39,117 nt of DNA from a bacterium (GCA_035703895.1 DASSXJ010000187.1:1-39117), one strand, 5' to 3'; shown: positions 1 to 7,330, counted from the first letter of the stretch. The notes: generated from the sequence alone by a model not told the origin. Program-made: numbers and translations.

Positions 1-327
1 CCCCTGATCAACAGCGGCACGGGCATGCGCATCCCAACCGCGCAACGGGGAGGCGAGATTGTCGTCAGTCCGGTGAACAGCTACCTCCAAGCGACGAAGC
101 TGGTGACCGCGGTGTCGCGAGTGAGGGGGGTGAGAACGGCACGGCTCCGGACGTACTCGAAGGGGAGTATTACCATCGACGTCCTGACCGGGGAGGACGC
201 GTTCGCGGCACTCGACCCGCATCTCATCGACGGGTTCCCCCTGGCGATCGTCGAGGCAACCGATCGCCGGCTGGTCCTCCGCATCGGGAATGGGGGATCC
301 CGCCCTGTGAACATTGACGCGACATAA
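1..327 (+). CDS. C-terminal end of an unidentified protein (cut by window edge)
   Basis: The frame is open from the first base of the window to a TAA at 325-327, so this is the tail of a gene that starts outside. An ATG at 25 exists, but no ribosome binding site precedes it, which favours a partial gene. The visible ~108 residues alternate predicted beta strands and helices. A stretch reading VSRVRGVRTARLR followed by a short beta hairpin resembles the small alpha/beta modules that end some secreted or regulatory proteins, but I do not recognise the family. The next gene lies about 180 bp downstream on the same strand, so the two are probably separate units. Confidence 0.5.
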   Translation, partial: PLINSGTGMRIPTAQRGGEIVVSPVNSYLQATKLVTAVSRVRGVRTARLRTYSKGSITIDVLTGEDAFAALDPHLIDGFPLAIVEATDRRLVLRIGNGGSRPVNIDAT

Positions 328-509
328 AAAGAGTTTTACAGTACTCTTCAGGTGGAATAGATAAGATACAAGGAAGGGACTCTCCGGACGCGCCCGCAAG
401 TCACGAACCAACCCGTCCGCACCCCCGTATTTAGTAGGTGAAACTGGGTTAGACGTTTGGCGTCACCTTGCGGCCACTGCGGCCGGCATGTTGGTTGGAG
501 GGTATAGTC

Positions 510-989
510 ATGTCTTCTCAATTAGATCGGATCGAATCGATGCTGCGTGCCCTGTGCACCCACCTCGGTGTTCAATCGATCGATCGGTCCGGCAACGGGG
601 CACAAGCCACGGTCGACGGAGACGACGGCCACAGGTACACCGGCATGGTGTCGAGGTTCGAGCACGGCTGGGGGTTCATCGAGTGCGAGTCGATGAATCG
701 CAACTTTTTCGTCCATTACAGTGATATCGAAGGGACGGGAATGCGGTCGCTGGAGCCGGGCGAAGTCGTGTCGTTTGATCTCGCACCGGGCAAGGACGGG
801 CGCCCCAAGGCGGTTCGGGTGCGGCGTCAGGCGTCCGGCCGCCCCGCGCCGCGGCCCATCAGAGCCCAGGGGTTCGTTCGAAGCGATAGCGGTGAAGGGA
901 TTCCGGTGGAAGAGCCGGAGGCCGGTGAGGGCGCCCCGGAAGAGGGCGCCGTTCCGGGGCCCGAGGAGACACCCGAGGGGGAGCCGTAA
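510..989 (+). CDS. Cold-shock-domain (CSD) protein with N- and C-terminal extensions
   Basis: The 159-residue product has a single cold-shock domain at about residues 43-104. It shows the RNP1-like stretch GWGFIEC and the RNP2-like stretch NFFVHYSDI, followed by EPGEVVSFDL and a basic strand. Such domains bind single-stranded RNA or DNA. Free-standing cold-shock proteins are about 67 residues; here a ~40-residue N-terminal region that could form a short helix precedes the domain, and a ~55-residue tail rich in Glu, Gly and Pro follows. The ATG at 510 is chosen because GGAGGG lies 7 bp upstream (497-502); an in-frame GTG/TTG-type start further upstream has no such site. The gene converges on rtcB with only 3 bp between the stop codons. 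An RNA-chaperone role is inferred from the domain. Confidence 0.85.
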   Translation: MSSQLDRIESMLRALCTHLGVQSIDRSGNGAQATVDGDDGHRYTGMVSRFEHGWGFIECESMNRNFFVHYSDIEGTGMRSLEPGEVVSFDLAPGKDGRPKAVRVRRQASGRPAPRPIRAQGFVRSDSGEGIPVEEPEAGEGAPEEGAVPGPEETPEGEP

Positions 990-992
990 GCC

Positions 993-2450
993 TCACCCTT
1001 TGACGACCGCGAGCGGCTGAAGCCGCGCGACGGTGCGTGTGAGCCCCGCTCCGTTACTCGCCCGCACGACGTCCGCGACATCCTTGTAGGCTTCGGACGC
1101 CTCCTCCGCAAGGAGATCACGGCTCGCCGCTCGGACGAGGATCCCGCGTCTCGCGAGCGCGTCCACCAGATCGACCCCACGAAGAAGCCGCTTGGCCGCG
1201 CCGCGGCTGCGCAGCCGTCCTGCTCCGTGCGGGGTCGATCCAAACGTTTCGGCCATTGCCACGGGTGTGCCGACCAGCACGTAAGAGTAGCGCCCCATGT
1301 CGCCCGGGACCAGTACCGGATGGCCAACGCTCCGGTACTCGAGGGGGACGTCCGGATGTCCGGCGGGGAACCCGCGCGTGGCCCCTTTCCGGTGCACGCA
1401 GACGCGCATCGGGGTTCCATCGACAGTGTGTTCTTCCATCTTTGCCATGTTGTGCGCGACGTCGTACACGGTGTCGAGCCCGATCGTCTCGGCGCTCTGC
1501 TTCAGGATCTCCTCGAAGGACTCACGCACCCAGTGGGTGATCACCTGGCGGTTGGCAAACGCAAAGTTTGCCGCGGCGGCCATGACGCCAAGGTACGCCT
1601 GACCTTCGGGAGCGGAGATCGGGGCGCAGGCGAGTTGGCGATCGGGAAGCGTGATCCCGTAGCGGGGGAGCGAACGGCCGCAGATCTCCAGATAGTCGTC
1701 GCACACCTGGTGTCCCAGCCCGCGCGATCCGCAGTGCATCAGCACGGTCACTTGACCAGGATGATGCAAGCCGAAGACCCGAGCGGCGTGGGGGTCGTGG
1801 ATCTCTTCCACCCGCTGAATCTCCAAGAAGTGGTTGCCCGATCCGAGCGTTCCGAGCTGGTCCAGTCCGCGGGAGAGGGCCTTCCGGCTCACCTCGTCCG
1901 GCTGCGCCCCCGGGATGGTCCCATGGGATTCGATGCGCCCAAGGTCGGGTGGTCGACCGTATCCTCGGCCGACTGCCCAAGCAGCCCCACTCCGCAAAAC
2001 CTCCGGGATCTCTGTGAGCGTCAGCCGTAACCGTCCGTGCGCGCCGACGCCGGAGGGGATGTTCCGAAACAGGCGCTCGGCCAGCGCCTCCAATCTCGGG
2101 CGGACGTCCTCGTCCGTGAGGTGTGTGGTCAGGAGCCTGACTCCACAATTGATGTCGTACCCGACAGCCCCCGGCGAGACGACGCCGTCCTCCGGGCGCA
2201 TCGCCGCGACGCCGCCGATCGGGAAGCCGTAACCCCAATGGATGTCCGGCATCGCAATCGCCCATCGCACAACGCCTGGGAGTGTGGCCGCGTTGGCGAC
2301 CTGCTCGAGGGCCTGGTCTTCCTCGATCTGCTCGATCAAGTGTTCATCCGCGTAAATGACCCCCGGCACGCGCATTCCAGGTCTGTACGTTGTCGGGATC
2401 TCCCACCGGTAGGCGTCCCGGCGTTGCAAGACCTGACCGTGTTGGGCCAT
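993..2450 (-). CDS. rtcB: tRNA-splicing/RNA-repair ligase RtcB
   Basis: RtcB joins 2',3'-cyclic-phosphate (or 3'-phosphate) and 5'-OH RNA ends using GTP and Mn2+. The 485-residue product has the full family length and its motifs: the metal-site region around YDINCGVR (Asp99, Cys102), GSGNHFLEIQ, MHCGSRGLGHQ, DVAHNMAK, HRKGATRGF, and near the C-terminus STPHGAGR, whose His (about 408) corresponds to the guanylylated histidine. The ATG at 2450 is preceded by GGGAGGA (2456-2462 on the minus strand); the longer open frame upstream runs into archease and is not used. Archease, the RtcB activator, ends 16 bp upstream, so the two form an operon. In bacteria the pair is generally linked to RNA repair; the substrate here cannot be read from the sequence. 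Confidence 0.95.
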   Translation of the reverse strand: MAQHGQVLQRRDAYRWEIPTTYRPGMRVPGVIYADEHLIEQIEEDQALEQVANAATLPGVVRWAIAMPDIHWGYGFPIGGVAAMRPEDGVVSPGAVGYDINCGVRLLTTHLTDEDVRPRLEALAERLFRNIPSGVGAHGRLRLTLTEIPEVLRSGAAWAVGRGYGRPPDLGRIESHGTIPGAQPDEVSRKALSRGLDQLGTLGSGNHFLEIQRVEEIHDPHAARVFGLHHPGQVTVLMHCGSRGLGHQVCDDYLEICGRSLPRYGITLPDRQLACAPISAPEGQAYLGVMAAAANFAFANRQVITHWVRESFEEILKQSAETIGLDTVYDVAHNMAKMEEHTVDGTPMRVCVHRKGATRGFPAGHPDVPLEYRSVGHPVLVPGDMGRYSYVLVGTPVAMAETFGSTPHGAGRLRSRGAAKRLLRGVDLVDALARRGILVRAASRDLLAEEASEAYKDVADVVRASNGAGLTRTVARLQPLAVVKG

Positions 2451-2466
2451 CGATGTCCTCCCGGCG

Positions 2467-2883
2467 TTAGAGGTCCAGGATGACGCGGGCTTCCCACACG
2501 CCGTCAACGTGGCGGAGCGACAGGCCGTGATACGTGGCCGCCTTGATCATCCGCCGCACAGTGTGGCGCGCGGGGTCGACGGTGTCGCCAAGGAGGGCCG
2601 CGGCCAGATGCGTGTCGCTGATGTGGGTGATCTGGCTTTGACGGGGAAGGAATCGCTGCGTGTCCAGCAGGTACAGGAGTTCGTTGAGCCAGGCCACCAA
2701 GAGCGCCTCCCGATCTCGCGCCGAGACGGTGGTCTCTATCCGGATCTCCCCCCGGAGTCCCCCGGGGTCGACTGAAAGGTCGATCAGGCCGCGCGCCGCG
2801 TTCTCAAACAATTCCGCGAGGGTCCCACCGCGGGCAAGAAGCCCGATGTCCGCTGTGTGATCAAACGTCTCGAATCCCTGCAT
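2467..2883 (-). CDS. Archease, RtcB activator
   Basis: The 138-residue product matches archease in length and motifs: DHTADIGL near the N-terminus, a central LVAWLNELLYLLDT helix, KAATYHGL, and a C-terminal strand ending VILDL with the terminal acidic residue that helps bind the metal. Archease accelerates RtcB guanylylation and multiple turnover. The ATG at 2883 has GAGGAA 9 bp upstream and gives the usual archease N-terminus; an in-frame ATG at 2904 and a GTG/TTG-type start at 2964 would add residues with no family counterpart. The gene lies directly upstream of rtcB in the same operon. Confidence 0.92.
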   Translation of the reverse strand: MQGFETFDHTADIGLLARGGTLAELFENAARGLIDLSVDPGGLRGEIRIETTVSARDREALLVAWLNELLYLLDTQRFLPRQSQITHISDTHLAAALLGDTVDPARHTVRRMIKAATYHGLSLRHVDGVWEARVILDL

Positions 2884-2946
2884 CGACCGGTTCCTCGGCC
2901 TCATCCGTCCGATCGCCTGGCAACGCCGAAACAGATCCCTAGATGT

Positions 2947-2966
2947 ACTATAGCGTGTTTTCACGC
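2947..2966 (-). promoter_or_regulatory. Candidate promoter -10 and adjacent palindrome upstream of archease-rtcB
   Basis: On the minus strand a TATAGT hexamer (2947-2952) sits about 64 bp upstream of the archease start. A perfect palindrome GCGTG-TTTT-CACGC (2953-2966) directly abuts it in the -10/-35 spacer. No good -35 hexamer is present. The palindrome could be an operator or could simply be chance in GC-rich DNA. Confidence 0.3.
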
Positions 2967-3059
2967 CCGCGCATCGCGGGAAGGGAAGATTGGTAGGGAG
3001 GCGGAAGAGTAGCCCCCACGCGAGAGGCGCTCAATCGCAAGTGAAGGCGGTGACGGTTC

Positions 3060-3179
3060 ATGAGCAGGCCGATGGTCTGGCTGGCGGGGGTGTTGTTCGT
3101 TCTCCTCGTCGCAGGAAGCGGTTCCTCAAACGCCGGTGTTGCGCAGTCTTCGACGACGGGTTCCCCAAATATCCACTGA
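3060..3179 (+). CDS. Possible 39-residue secreted or membrane small protein
   Basis: An ATG at 3060 opens a 39-codon frame with a charged start (MSRPM), a hydrophobic stretch rich in Leu/Val (WLAGVLLFVLLVAGSG) and a polar tail rich in Ser and Thr, the pattern of a signal peptide or single membrane anchor. A weak GAAGG lies about 10 bp upstream. No family is recognised. It may be a small protein, or the surviving N-terminus of a decayed secreted gene. It precedes another secreted-protein gene by about 120 bp on the same strand. Confidence 0.3.
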   Translation: MSRPMVWLAGVLFVLLVAGSGSSNAGVAQSSTTGSPNIH

Positions 3180-3201
3180 TTGAGCTGTTGGCAAACCCAT
3201 C

Positions 3202-3260
3202 GACTGGAGGTATTCGAACGATTGGAGGTTCAGGAACCGATTGGCTGGAGGGATTCAGGA
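3202..3260 (+). repeat. Three degenerate ~18-bp tandem copies upstream of the SPOR gene
   Basis: The short phrase GAYTGGAGG followed by a TTC-containing stretch recurs at about 3202-3218, 3220-3236 and 3239-3260. The copies are imperfect and the spacing is 18-19 bp. They lie 40-100 bp upstream of the ATG at 3298, so they could be regulator sites or decayed slippage repeats. Confidence 0.35.
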
Positions 3261-3297
3261 CCTGACATGGAAATCCCGCGTCACAGGAGAGGTGGTG

Positions 3298-4806
3298 ATG
3301 CCCGTGGTTCCGCGGCGTTCAGATAACGGAGTGCTCGCGAAGCCGGTCCTCTGGTGGGCGGGGAGCTTGATCGTCGTCCTCATTGGAGTGTCGGCTGCGA
3401 ACGCAAGCCCCGCACCGTCGCCCGCAGCGCCTTCGGCAACTGCTGGCATCACGGTGACGGGTATCGCCGGTGGACGTGTTCGCGTGGCCATCATTGAAAT
3501 GGGGGGGCAATCGTACGTTGTCGGCGTTGGCGATCGCATCCGAGACTTCACCGTGAAGGCCATCGCACCGAACGAAGTCGTCCTCGGGCGCGACAATCGG
3601 ACCTTCAGGCTGCCGGTGTCACGGGCCAACACCTCTCAGACGACCCTGGCGGAAGCGCCTGCCGTCGCCATTCCCGCGGCGGCCACCCCCGCGCCGGCCG
3701 GAACATCAGCGATCGGCGCGCCGCCGGTGACGGAACAACCGGCAGCCGCCCCGACGGTGCTGAGGCCGCCCGCCGCCCCGGCGGCACCGCAGCCGCCAAC
3801 CGTGCCCATCACATCGCTGAACTTGGGGTCGACCGGGTACCCACCACAGACCGCAGTCCCGGTGTGGGGGGTGCCGCTCACCCCTGCGCCGCCGAACCCG
3901 CAGGCGATCCCGCCCGCCGCGACGCTATACACGCCGTCCGGTACCTCCGTGTACGGGTTCGCGACCGCGCCGATCACCACGCAGAGCACGGTCACGCAGC
4001 GGGGGGTTACGGTTCTTCCGGTCGCGTCTAATCAAGTGCAACCGGACACACGAGCGCTTCCCCCGGGAGCGACCTTGTACACGCCGTCGGGGACCTCCCT
4101 GTACGGGATCGCGAGCGCGCCCATCACGACGCAGAGCGAGGTCACGCTGCTTGGAGCCACGGGCCTCCCGGTTGCCGCCAACCAGGCGCAAACGGTCACG
4201 CAGGTGTTGCCCTGGCCACTCTACCGGGTCGAGGTGGGTCCGTTCTCAGATCAGCAGGGTGCCCTGGACACCGCCGAAAGCCTGGCCAAGGCGGGGTTCA
4301 CGGCCAGAGTTGATGCCAACACGGCTGGCCAGTACACGGTGACGCTGACCCCCCCGCCGCAGGCGACGGTCGCCCAGGGGCTCACTGTTCTCAAGTCCAT
4401 TGGAGCGGACTTGCCGATCAGAATCCAACTGGTGCCGGGGATCTCACCGTCTCAGCCCGCGGTGGGCCCCGCCCCACAGCAGCCGGCGATCGCGCCGGGA
4501 CCTGCCGCGGCGCCCGGAACAGTCGTGCCTCCGGCCTCGCCGTCCGCGGCCTCATCGCAGGCGACGCCTTCTAGAGGTTACGTGCAATTGTACCTGGTCA
4601 AAGTGGGCCCGATCTCCAATCGGCATCGCGCCGAAGAGATCGCGAACCGTTTGATCAAGGCAGGCTTTGCCGCCAGGGTCAGCGTCACCGGGACTCAGTT
4701 CACGATCACCTTGAAACCTTCGACCCAACAGGCGGTGGGTTTGAGCCTCGCGATTGTGCAGTCTGTTCAGGCGGACGTGCCGGTCAAGATCGAACTCAGC
4801 CCATAA
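3298..4806 (+). CDS. Secreted PilP/GspC-like and double SPOR-domain protein
   Basis: The 502-residue product begins with a signal peptide or membrane anchor (residues ~17-36, VLWWAGSLIVVLIGV). Residues ~51-107 form a compact beta domain starting ITVTGIAGG and containing VGVGDRI and a VVLGR strand, like the PilP/GspC family domain; the same domain occurs three times in the protein at 11874-12695. A long Pro/Ala linker follows, with two 44-residue repeats beginning PPxATLYTPSGTS (residues ~205-248 and 255-298). Two SPOR domains come next, at ~308-352 (YRVEVGPFSD) and ~431-474 (YLVKVGPISN), separated by a second Pro-rich linker. SPOR domains bind glycan strands stripped of stem peptides, so a periplasmic, peptidoglycan-associated role is likely. 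The ATG at 3298 follows AGGAGAGGT; an in-frame TTG at 3241 is not needed. Confidence 0.8.
   Translation: MPVVPRRSDNGVLAKPVLWWAGSLIVVLIGVSAANASPAPSPAAPSATAGITVTGIAGGRVRVAIIEMGGQSYVVGVGDRIRDFTVKAIAPNEVVLGRDNRTFRLPVSRANTSQTTLAEAPAVAIPAAATPAPAGTSAIGAPPVTEQPAAAPTVLRPPAAPAAPQPPTVPITSLNLGSTGYPPQTAVPVWGVPLTPAPPNPQAIPPAATLYTPSGTSVYGFATAPITTQSTVTQRGVTVLPVASNQVQPDTRALPPGATLYTPSGTSLYGIASAPITTQSEVTLLGATGLPVAANQAQTVTQVLPWPLYRVEVGPFSDQQGALDTAESLAKAGFTARVDANTAGQYTVTLTPPPQATVAQGLTVLKSIGADLPIRIQLVPGISPSQPAVGPAPQQPAIAPGPAAAPGTVVPPASPSAASSQATPSRGYVQLYLVKVGPISNRHRAEEIANRLIKAGFAARVSVTGTQFTITLKPSTQQAVGLSLAIVQSVQADVPVKIELSP
3910..4191 (+). repeat. Internal 150-bp-period direct repeat in the SPOR protein gene
   Basis: Two copies, 3910-4041 and 4060-4191, encode closely matching 44-residue segments that share YTPSGTS, APITTQS and LPVA. 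They sit in the linker between the PilP-like and SPOR domains, which suggests linker growth by duplication. Confidence 0.75.
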
Positions 4807-4855
4807 GCTTCCGGGGGGGCGCCTGGCAGGCTGCCGGATTGAGCGCGCAGGTGCG

Positions 4856-4864
4856 TGGTATAAT
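4856..4864 (+). promoter_or_regulatory. Extended -10 promoter of the tRNA-Arg gene
   Basis: The sequence TGGTATAAT is a perfect extended -10 element (TGnTATAAT) ending 29 bp before the tRNA. No -35 hexamer at normal spacing stands out; TTGAGC occurs 14 bp upstream, which is too close. Transcription would start near 4871. Confidence 0.6.
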
Positions 4865-4893
4865 CGTGTGTCGGTAGAATGTTCCCCGAACTG

Positions 4894-4969
4894 GGGCCCG
4901 TAGCTCAGTGGATAGAGCGACCGCCTCCTAAGCGGTAGGCCGTGGGTTCAACTCCCGCCGGGCCCGCCA
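4894..4969 (+). tRNA. tRNA-Arg (anticodon CCU)
   Basis: A complete cloverleaf folds here. The acceptor stem is GGGCCCG/CGGGCCC, followed by a D-arm with GCTC/GAGC, and an anticodon stem ACCGC/GCGGT enclosing loop CTCCTAA with anticodon CCT. The T-arm is GTGGG/CCCGC with loop TTCAACT, the discriminator base is G, and CCA (4967-4969) is encoded. It reads AGG. The gene is intact and keeps its own promoter, while its 3' part is duplicated at 8182-8227, as expected for a tRNA used as an integration site. Confidence 0.97.
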
Positions 4970-4970
4970 G
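4925..4970 (+). repeat. attL-type 46-bp direct repeat inside tRNA-Arg
   Basis: Bases 4925-4970 are identical to 8182-8227. The repeat begins at the first base of the anticodon loop and ends one base after the encoded CCA. Upstream of it the two sites diverge, apart from scattered matches. This is the shape of an attachment site used by tRNA-targeting tyrosine recombinases. Confidence 0.88.
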
Positions 4971-5015
4971 ATTACCAAGGCTTTCCGCATGATCCTCCTC
5001 GGTGTGATCCTGGCT

Positions 5016-5038
5016 ACTGTAGCCTAACTGTAGCCAAT
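5016..5038 (+). repeat. Paired 11-bp direct repeats near the left att site
   Basis: Two adjacent 11-mers, ACTGTAGCCTA and ACTGTAGCCAA, start 46 bp inside the left end. The same 23-bp block, with one mismatch, is at 8029-8051 near the right end. Short direct repeats placed at both ends of an integrated element fit arm-type binding sites of a tyrosine recombinase; this is inference. Confidence 0.6.
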
Positions 5039-5061
5039 CGCATTCCCCAACGCAGGTTTCG

Positions 5062-5075
5062 CGAACGTTTGGTCG
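5062..5075. promoter_or_regulatory. LexA/SOS-box-like palindrome
   Basis: CGAACGTTTGGTCG differs by one base from the symmetric form CGAAC-N4-GTTCG used by LexA in Gram-positive and several other phyla. It lies ~40-50 bp upstream of a TATAAT and possible start codons at the left end of the integrated element, where SOS control would be natural. No lexA gene is in the window to confirm it. Confidence 0.35.
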
Positions 5076-5222
5076 AGGAGTGTATGATGCCTAATGAGCA
5101 CCGAAGGAGCGCGATATAATGGCGACTCTCCCTCAACCTCCAGCTGGCGGCGGACAAACGATGTTGCCGTTCGTTCCCAGGCTAGGGTTGGGGCGACGTC
5201 GCGATCGTGAGGTGAGGTGCGA

Positions 5223-5534
5223 ATGGCAAATGGCGGTGGTGCCTTCAACGGATTCCCTGGCGGGACGTTTCTCCCACAGCCGAATGTGGCGCTCGATCCC
5301 GAATTGCCTCTGCCCCAGCCCGATATGCACGCGATACGGGACGTCGAGGTTCGCCGTGCCGCTGAATCACGTCGGACTCGGCAGGGGGCGGGCCGACCCG
5401 ACGAACCGTGCGGGCCTCGCCGTACCCCGGTGCCGGCAACCGTCCCTTCGTCTCTTCCGCGTCCCGGATCTACCTTTTGGTTGAAACACGTTATACCCTA
5501 TGGCGGATTGCGAAACCCCATTGATCGCGCCTAA
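5223..5534 (+). CDS. Uncertain hypothetical ORF in the element
   Basis: The 103-codon frame starts at ATG 5223 after a GAGGTGAGG stretch. The first ~45 residues are Gly/Pro-rich (FNGFPGGTFLPQP) and look protein-like; the rest is Arg/Pro-rich, as in frames read by chance from GC-rich DNA. No family is recognised. It may be the start of a broken gene. Confidence 0.25.
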   Translation: MANGGGAFNGFPGGTFLPQPNVALDPELPLPQPDMHAIRDVEVRRAAESRRTRQGAGRPDEPCGPRRTPVPATVPSSLPRPGSTFWLKHVIPYGGLRNPIDRA

Positions 5535-5720
5535 ATATAGGGTACCGGTTGTGTCTACCCACACAGTCGCCGCCGACATCCCCGCAAATATCCTCTAGAC
5601 ACGGTCATCGGACTGTACATCGCGCGCGGGTGGAATCAACGTGAGTTGCACTAGGTCTTCATCCAAGATCCTCTTGAGTCGCGCCGACCAACTGAGCCGT
5701 GACCCGGTGCGCCGAAACTC

Positions 5721-6632
5721 ATGCGACTGACGCCGATTGAGATGATCAGCAGGAGGGGGGGGACCGTAAGTCGGAGCGTGGTGGATTTCGTCGTCGCCCT
5801 GCCCCGCAGGGTTCGTCGTGAACCTCCGGACTTGTTGCGAGCGGGTACGGCGTTTGTATTGAGCTTCGTGTTTGTTCTGACAGTCGGTACCATGTTGCTT
5901 CCTGATCCGGGGCGCAAAGTCAAACCGAAGCTACCGACGAGCCCTGTATCACTCACGCCAAGTTTCCAAATCCCCCCACGTGTGCTTTCGGTCGAGGCGC
6001 CGCGGATTGATGCCCCCTCGACGCACCACGGGGACGCAGCAGGTCTGTCGGCTGTGAACGCAATCACGGAAGCACGAGATTTGAGGGTCAGTCCGGTCTC
6101 GAACGTTTCCATCGGGCCTCGCCAGACGGCCGCCGTGGCCGCTCGGCCAGACAGCAGCGTTCGAGGTGGAATCGCCACGGTCACAGGCATCACGCTCTGG
6201 GGAACGCCCAGCCGGCCGTGGGTCTCGATCTCTGCATCCGGACCCATCCGGTATCGGCTCCGCAACGTCGAACGAGACTGGGTCGTGGTAGACGTCTCCA
6301 GGGCCCAACTGGCCCTCGGGTCGGGGAAGCTACCGGCCGGCCGAGGCATCGTGCGGCAGGTTCGCGCCGGTCAGAATGCCCCGGATGTCGTCCGGGTGGT
6401 CTTGGAGCTCACGGAGCCCATCCCGGTCCACGTCGCCACATCGCTGGACAAGACCACGATCGTCGTGAGCCTCGCCGCGAAGGAACGAGATAAGGGGAGT
6501 GAGCCTTCGACCGGCACTCAACAGCTCACCGCAGCTCGGTCTTCCAGCATTGCTCGGTTCGCGTCCAACATGCTACCTGAAGCCAGCGCGCTGCCAGGCC
6601 CTGCGTCGCTGAACCCACGGGGAAAGCGATGA
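5721..6632 (+). CDS. AMIN-domain membrane-anchored protein
   Basis: The 303-residue product has a basic N-terminus, one membrane segment (about residues 42-61) and, at ~150-252, an AMIN domain: VTGITLWG, then a strand-rich region with YRLRNVERDWVVVDV, GIVRQVRAGQ and VVRVVLELT, ending TTIVVSL. AMIN domains target periplasmic proteins to peptidoglycan or envelope complexes, for example amidases and type IV pilus secretins. There is no amidase or secretin domain here. The stop overlaps the start of the export gene by 4 bp (ATGA at 6629), so translation is coupled. The ATG at 5721 has no clear ribosome binding site; an ATG at 5742 is an alternative. A role in polysaccharide export or envelope assembly is inferred from the neighbour. 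Confidence 0.75.
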   Translation: MRLTPIEMISRRGGTVSRSVVDFVVALPRRVRREPPDLLRAGTAFVLSFVFVLTVGTMLLPDPGRKVKPKLPTSPVSLTPSFQIPPRVLSVEAPRIDAPSTHHGDAAGLSAVNAITEARDLRVSPVSNVSIGPRQTAAVAARPDSSVRGGIATVTGITLWGTPSRPWVSISASGPIRYRLRNVERDWVVVDVSRAQLALGSGKLPAGRGIVRQVRAGQNAPDVVRVVLELTEPIPVHVATSLDKTTIVVSLAAKERDKGSEPSTGTQQLTAARSSSIARFASNMLPEASALPGPASLNPRGKR

Positions 6633-7285
6633 AGCCCAGAATCACGATCCTTGCTGCATTGCTCTTGGTCACAAGTCTCGTCGATGGTTCACCGGCCGCC
6701 CCGGTGCAGCCGCCGCCGACGAATCCTGGGGTGCCAGATAACTACATCCTCGGCCCCGGCGACCAGATCGAGATCAACGTGTTTGGGGAACCAGATCTCA
6801 CCAGAACGGTGACGATCAAACCGGATGGCATTATCGCTCTCCCCCTCATCAACCAAGTAACGGCGACGGGGAAGACGGCGGCACAACTCGAGGCCGAGCT
6901 GACGAGATTGTACTCGAAGTACCTGAAGAAGCCGTCCGTTTCCGTCCTCGTGCGCCAGTTCCGCATGAATCCCATTTATGTGATGGGCGAGGTGTCGAAA
7001 CCGGGACGCTACGACCTGACCTATGAGATGACCTTTCTCGACGCGCTCACGCTCGCGGGAGGCGCGACGGACAAGGCGAATCTGGACGGCTCGCAACTCG
7101 TCCGGGTTGAAAACGGTAAAAACAAGGCGATCCCGATTAAGGCGAACCAGATGATCCAGGGGAAGGCCGCGACGCCAAACCTGAAGCTGCAGCCCGGAGA
7201 CTTGATTTATGTCCCCCGGCGCGGCTTGGGCATCATGGATATCTTGAACAATATCGGTGTTTTAAGAATGATCCTCGGGTTGTAG
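6629..7285 (+). CDS. Polysaccharide export protein, GumB-like (Poly_export + SLBB)
   Basis: The 218-residue protein starts with a signal peptide (about residues 1-24). The Poly_export domain (~37-115) opens with YILGPGDQIEINVFGEPDLT, continues through VTIKPDGIIALPLI and ends in KKPSVSVLV. One SLBB domain (~120-175) shows IYVMGEVSKPGRYDL and TFLDALTLAGGAT. The C-terminus has LKLQPGDLIYVPRR. The length fits the short single-SLBB class typified by GumB rather than full-length Wza (~380 residues). These proteins form the outer-membrane or periplasmic exit for capsule or exopolysaccharide. No glycosyltransferase, Wzx/Wzy or chain-length regulator is nearby, so the gene is an orphan and is carried inside the tRNA-integrated element. 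Confidence 0.88.
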   Translation: MKPRITILAALLLVTSLVDGSPAAPVQPPPTNPGVPDNYILGPGDQIEINVFGEPDLTRTVTIKPDGIIALPLINQVTATGKTAAQLEAELTRLYSKYLKKPSVSVLVRQFRMNPIYVMGEVSKPGRYDLTYEMTFLDALTLAGGATDKANLDGSQLVRVENGKNKAIPIKANQMIQGKAATPNLKLQPGDLIYVPRRGLGIMDILNNIGVLRMILGL

Positions 7286-7301
7286 CGGAAGAGGCGACTT
7301 A

Positions 7302-7330
7302 GCCCCCCTTAACCCACTAGTGATGGGGGC
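7302..7330 (+). terminator. Weak GC hairpin after the export gene
   Basis: GCCCCC (7302-7307) can pair with GGGGGC (7325-7330) across a 17-base loop, 17 bp after the stop codon. No T-tract follows, so terminator function is doubtful. Confidence 0.25.

Larger units (their letters stand above)
4971..5720. other. 750-bp stretch with no confident gene
   Basis: This left part of the element holds the paired 11-bp repeats, a LexA-box-like site (5062-5075) and short overlapping frames. Two of these have plausible ribosome binding sites: an ATG at 5119 after GAAGGAG and an ATG at 5223 after GAGGTGAGG. Neither gives a recognisable protein, and a TATAAT overlaps the first ATG. The stretch looks like decayed DNA. 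Confidence 0.5.

Noticed and set aside
329-348. AAGAGT...ACTCTT inverted repeat after the first partial gene
   Set aside because: A 6-bp AT-rich stem with no T-run is too weak to call a terminator.
3202-3260. CRISPR array
   Set aside because: Units are only ~18 bp, degenerate and without unique spacers.
5119-5484. Plus-strand frame after GAAGGAG and a TATAAT
   Set aside because: After ~30 residues the sequence loses protein-like composition and overlaps another frame; the TATAAT overlaps its own ATG.
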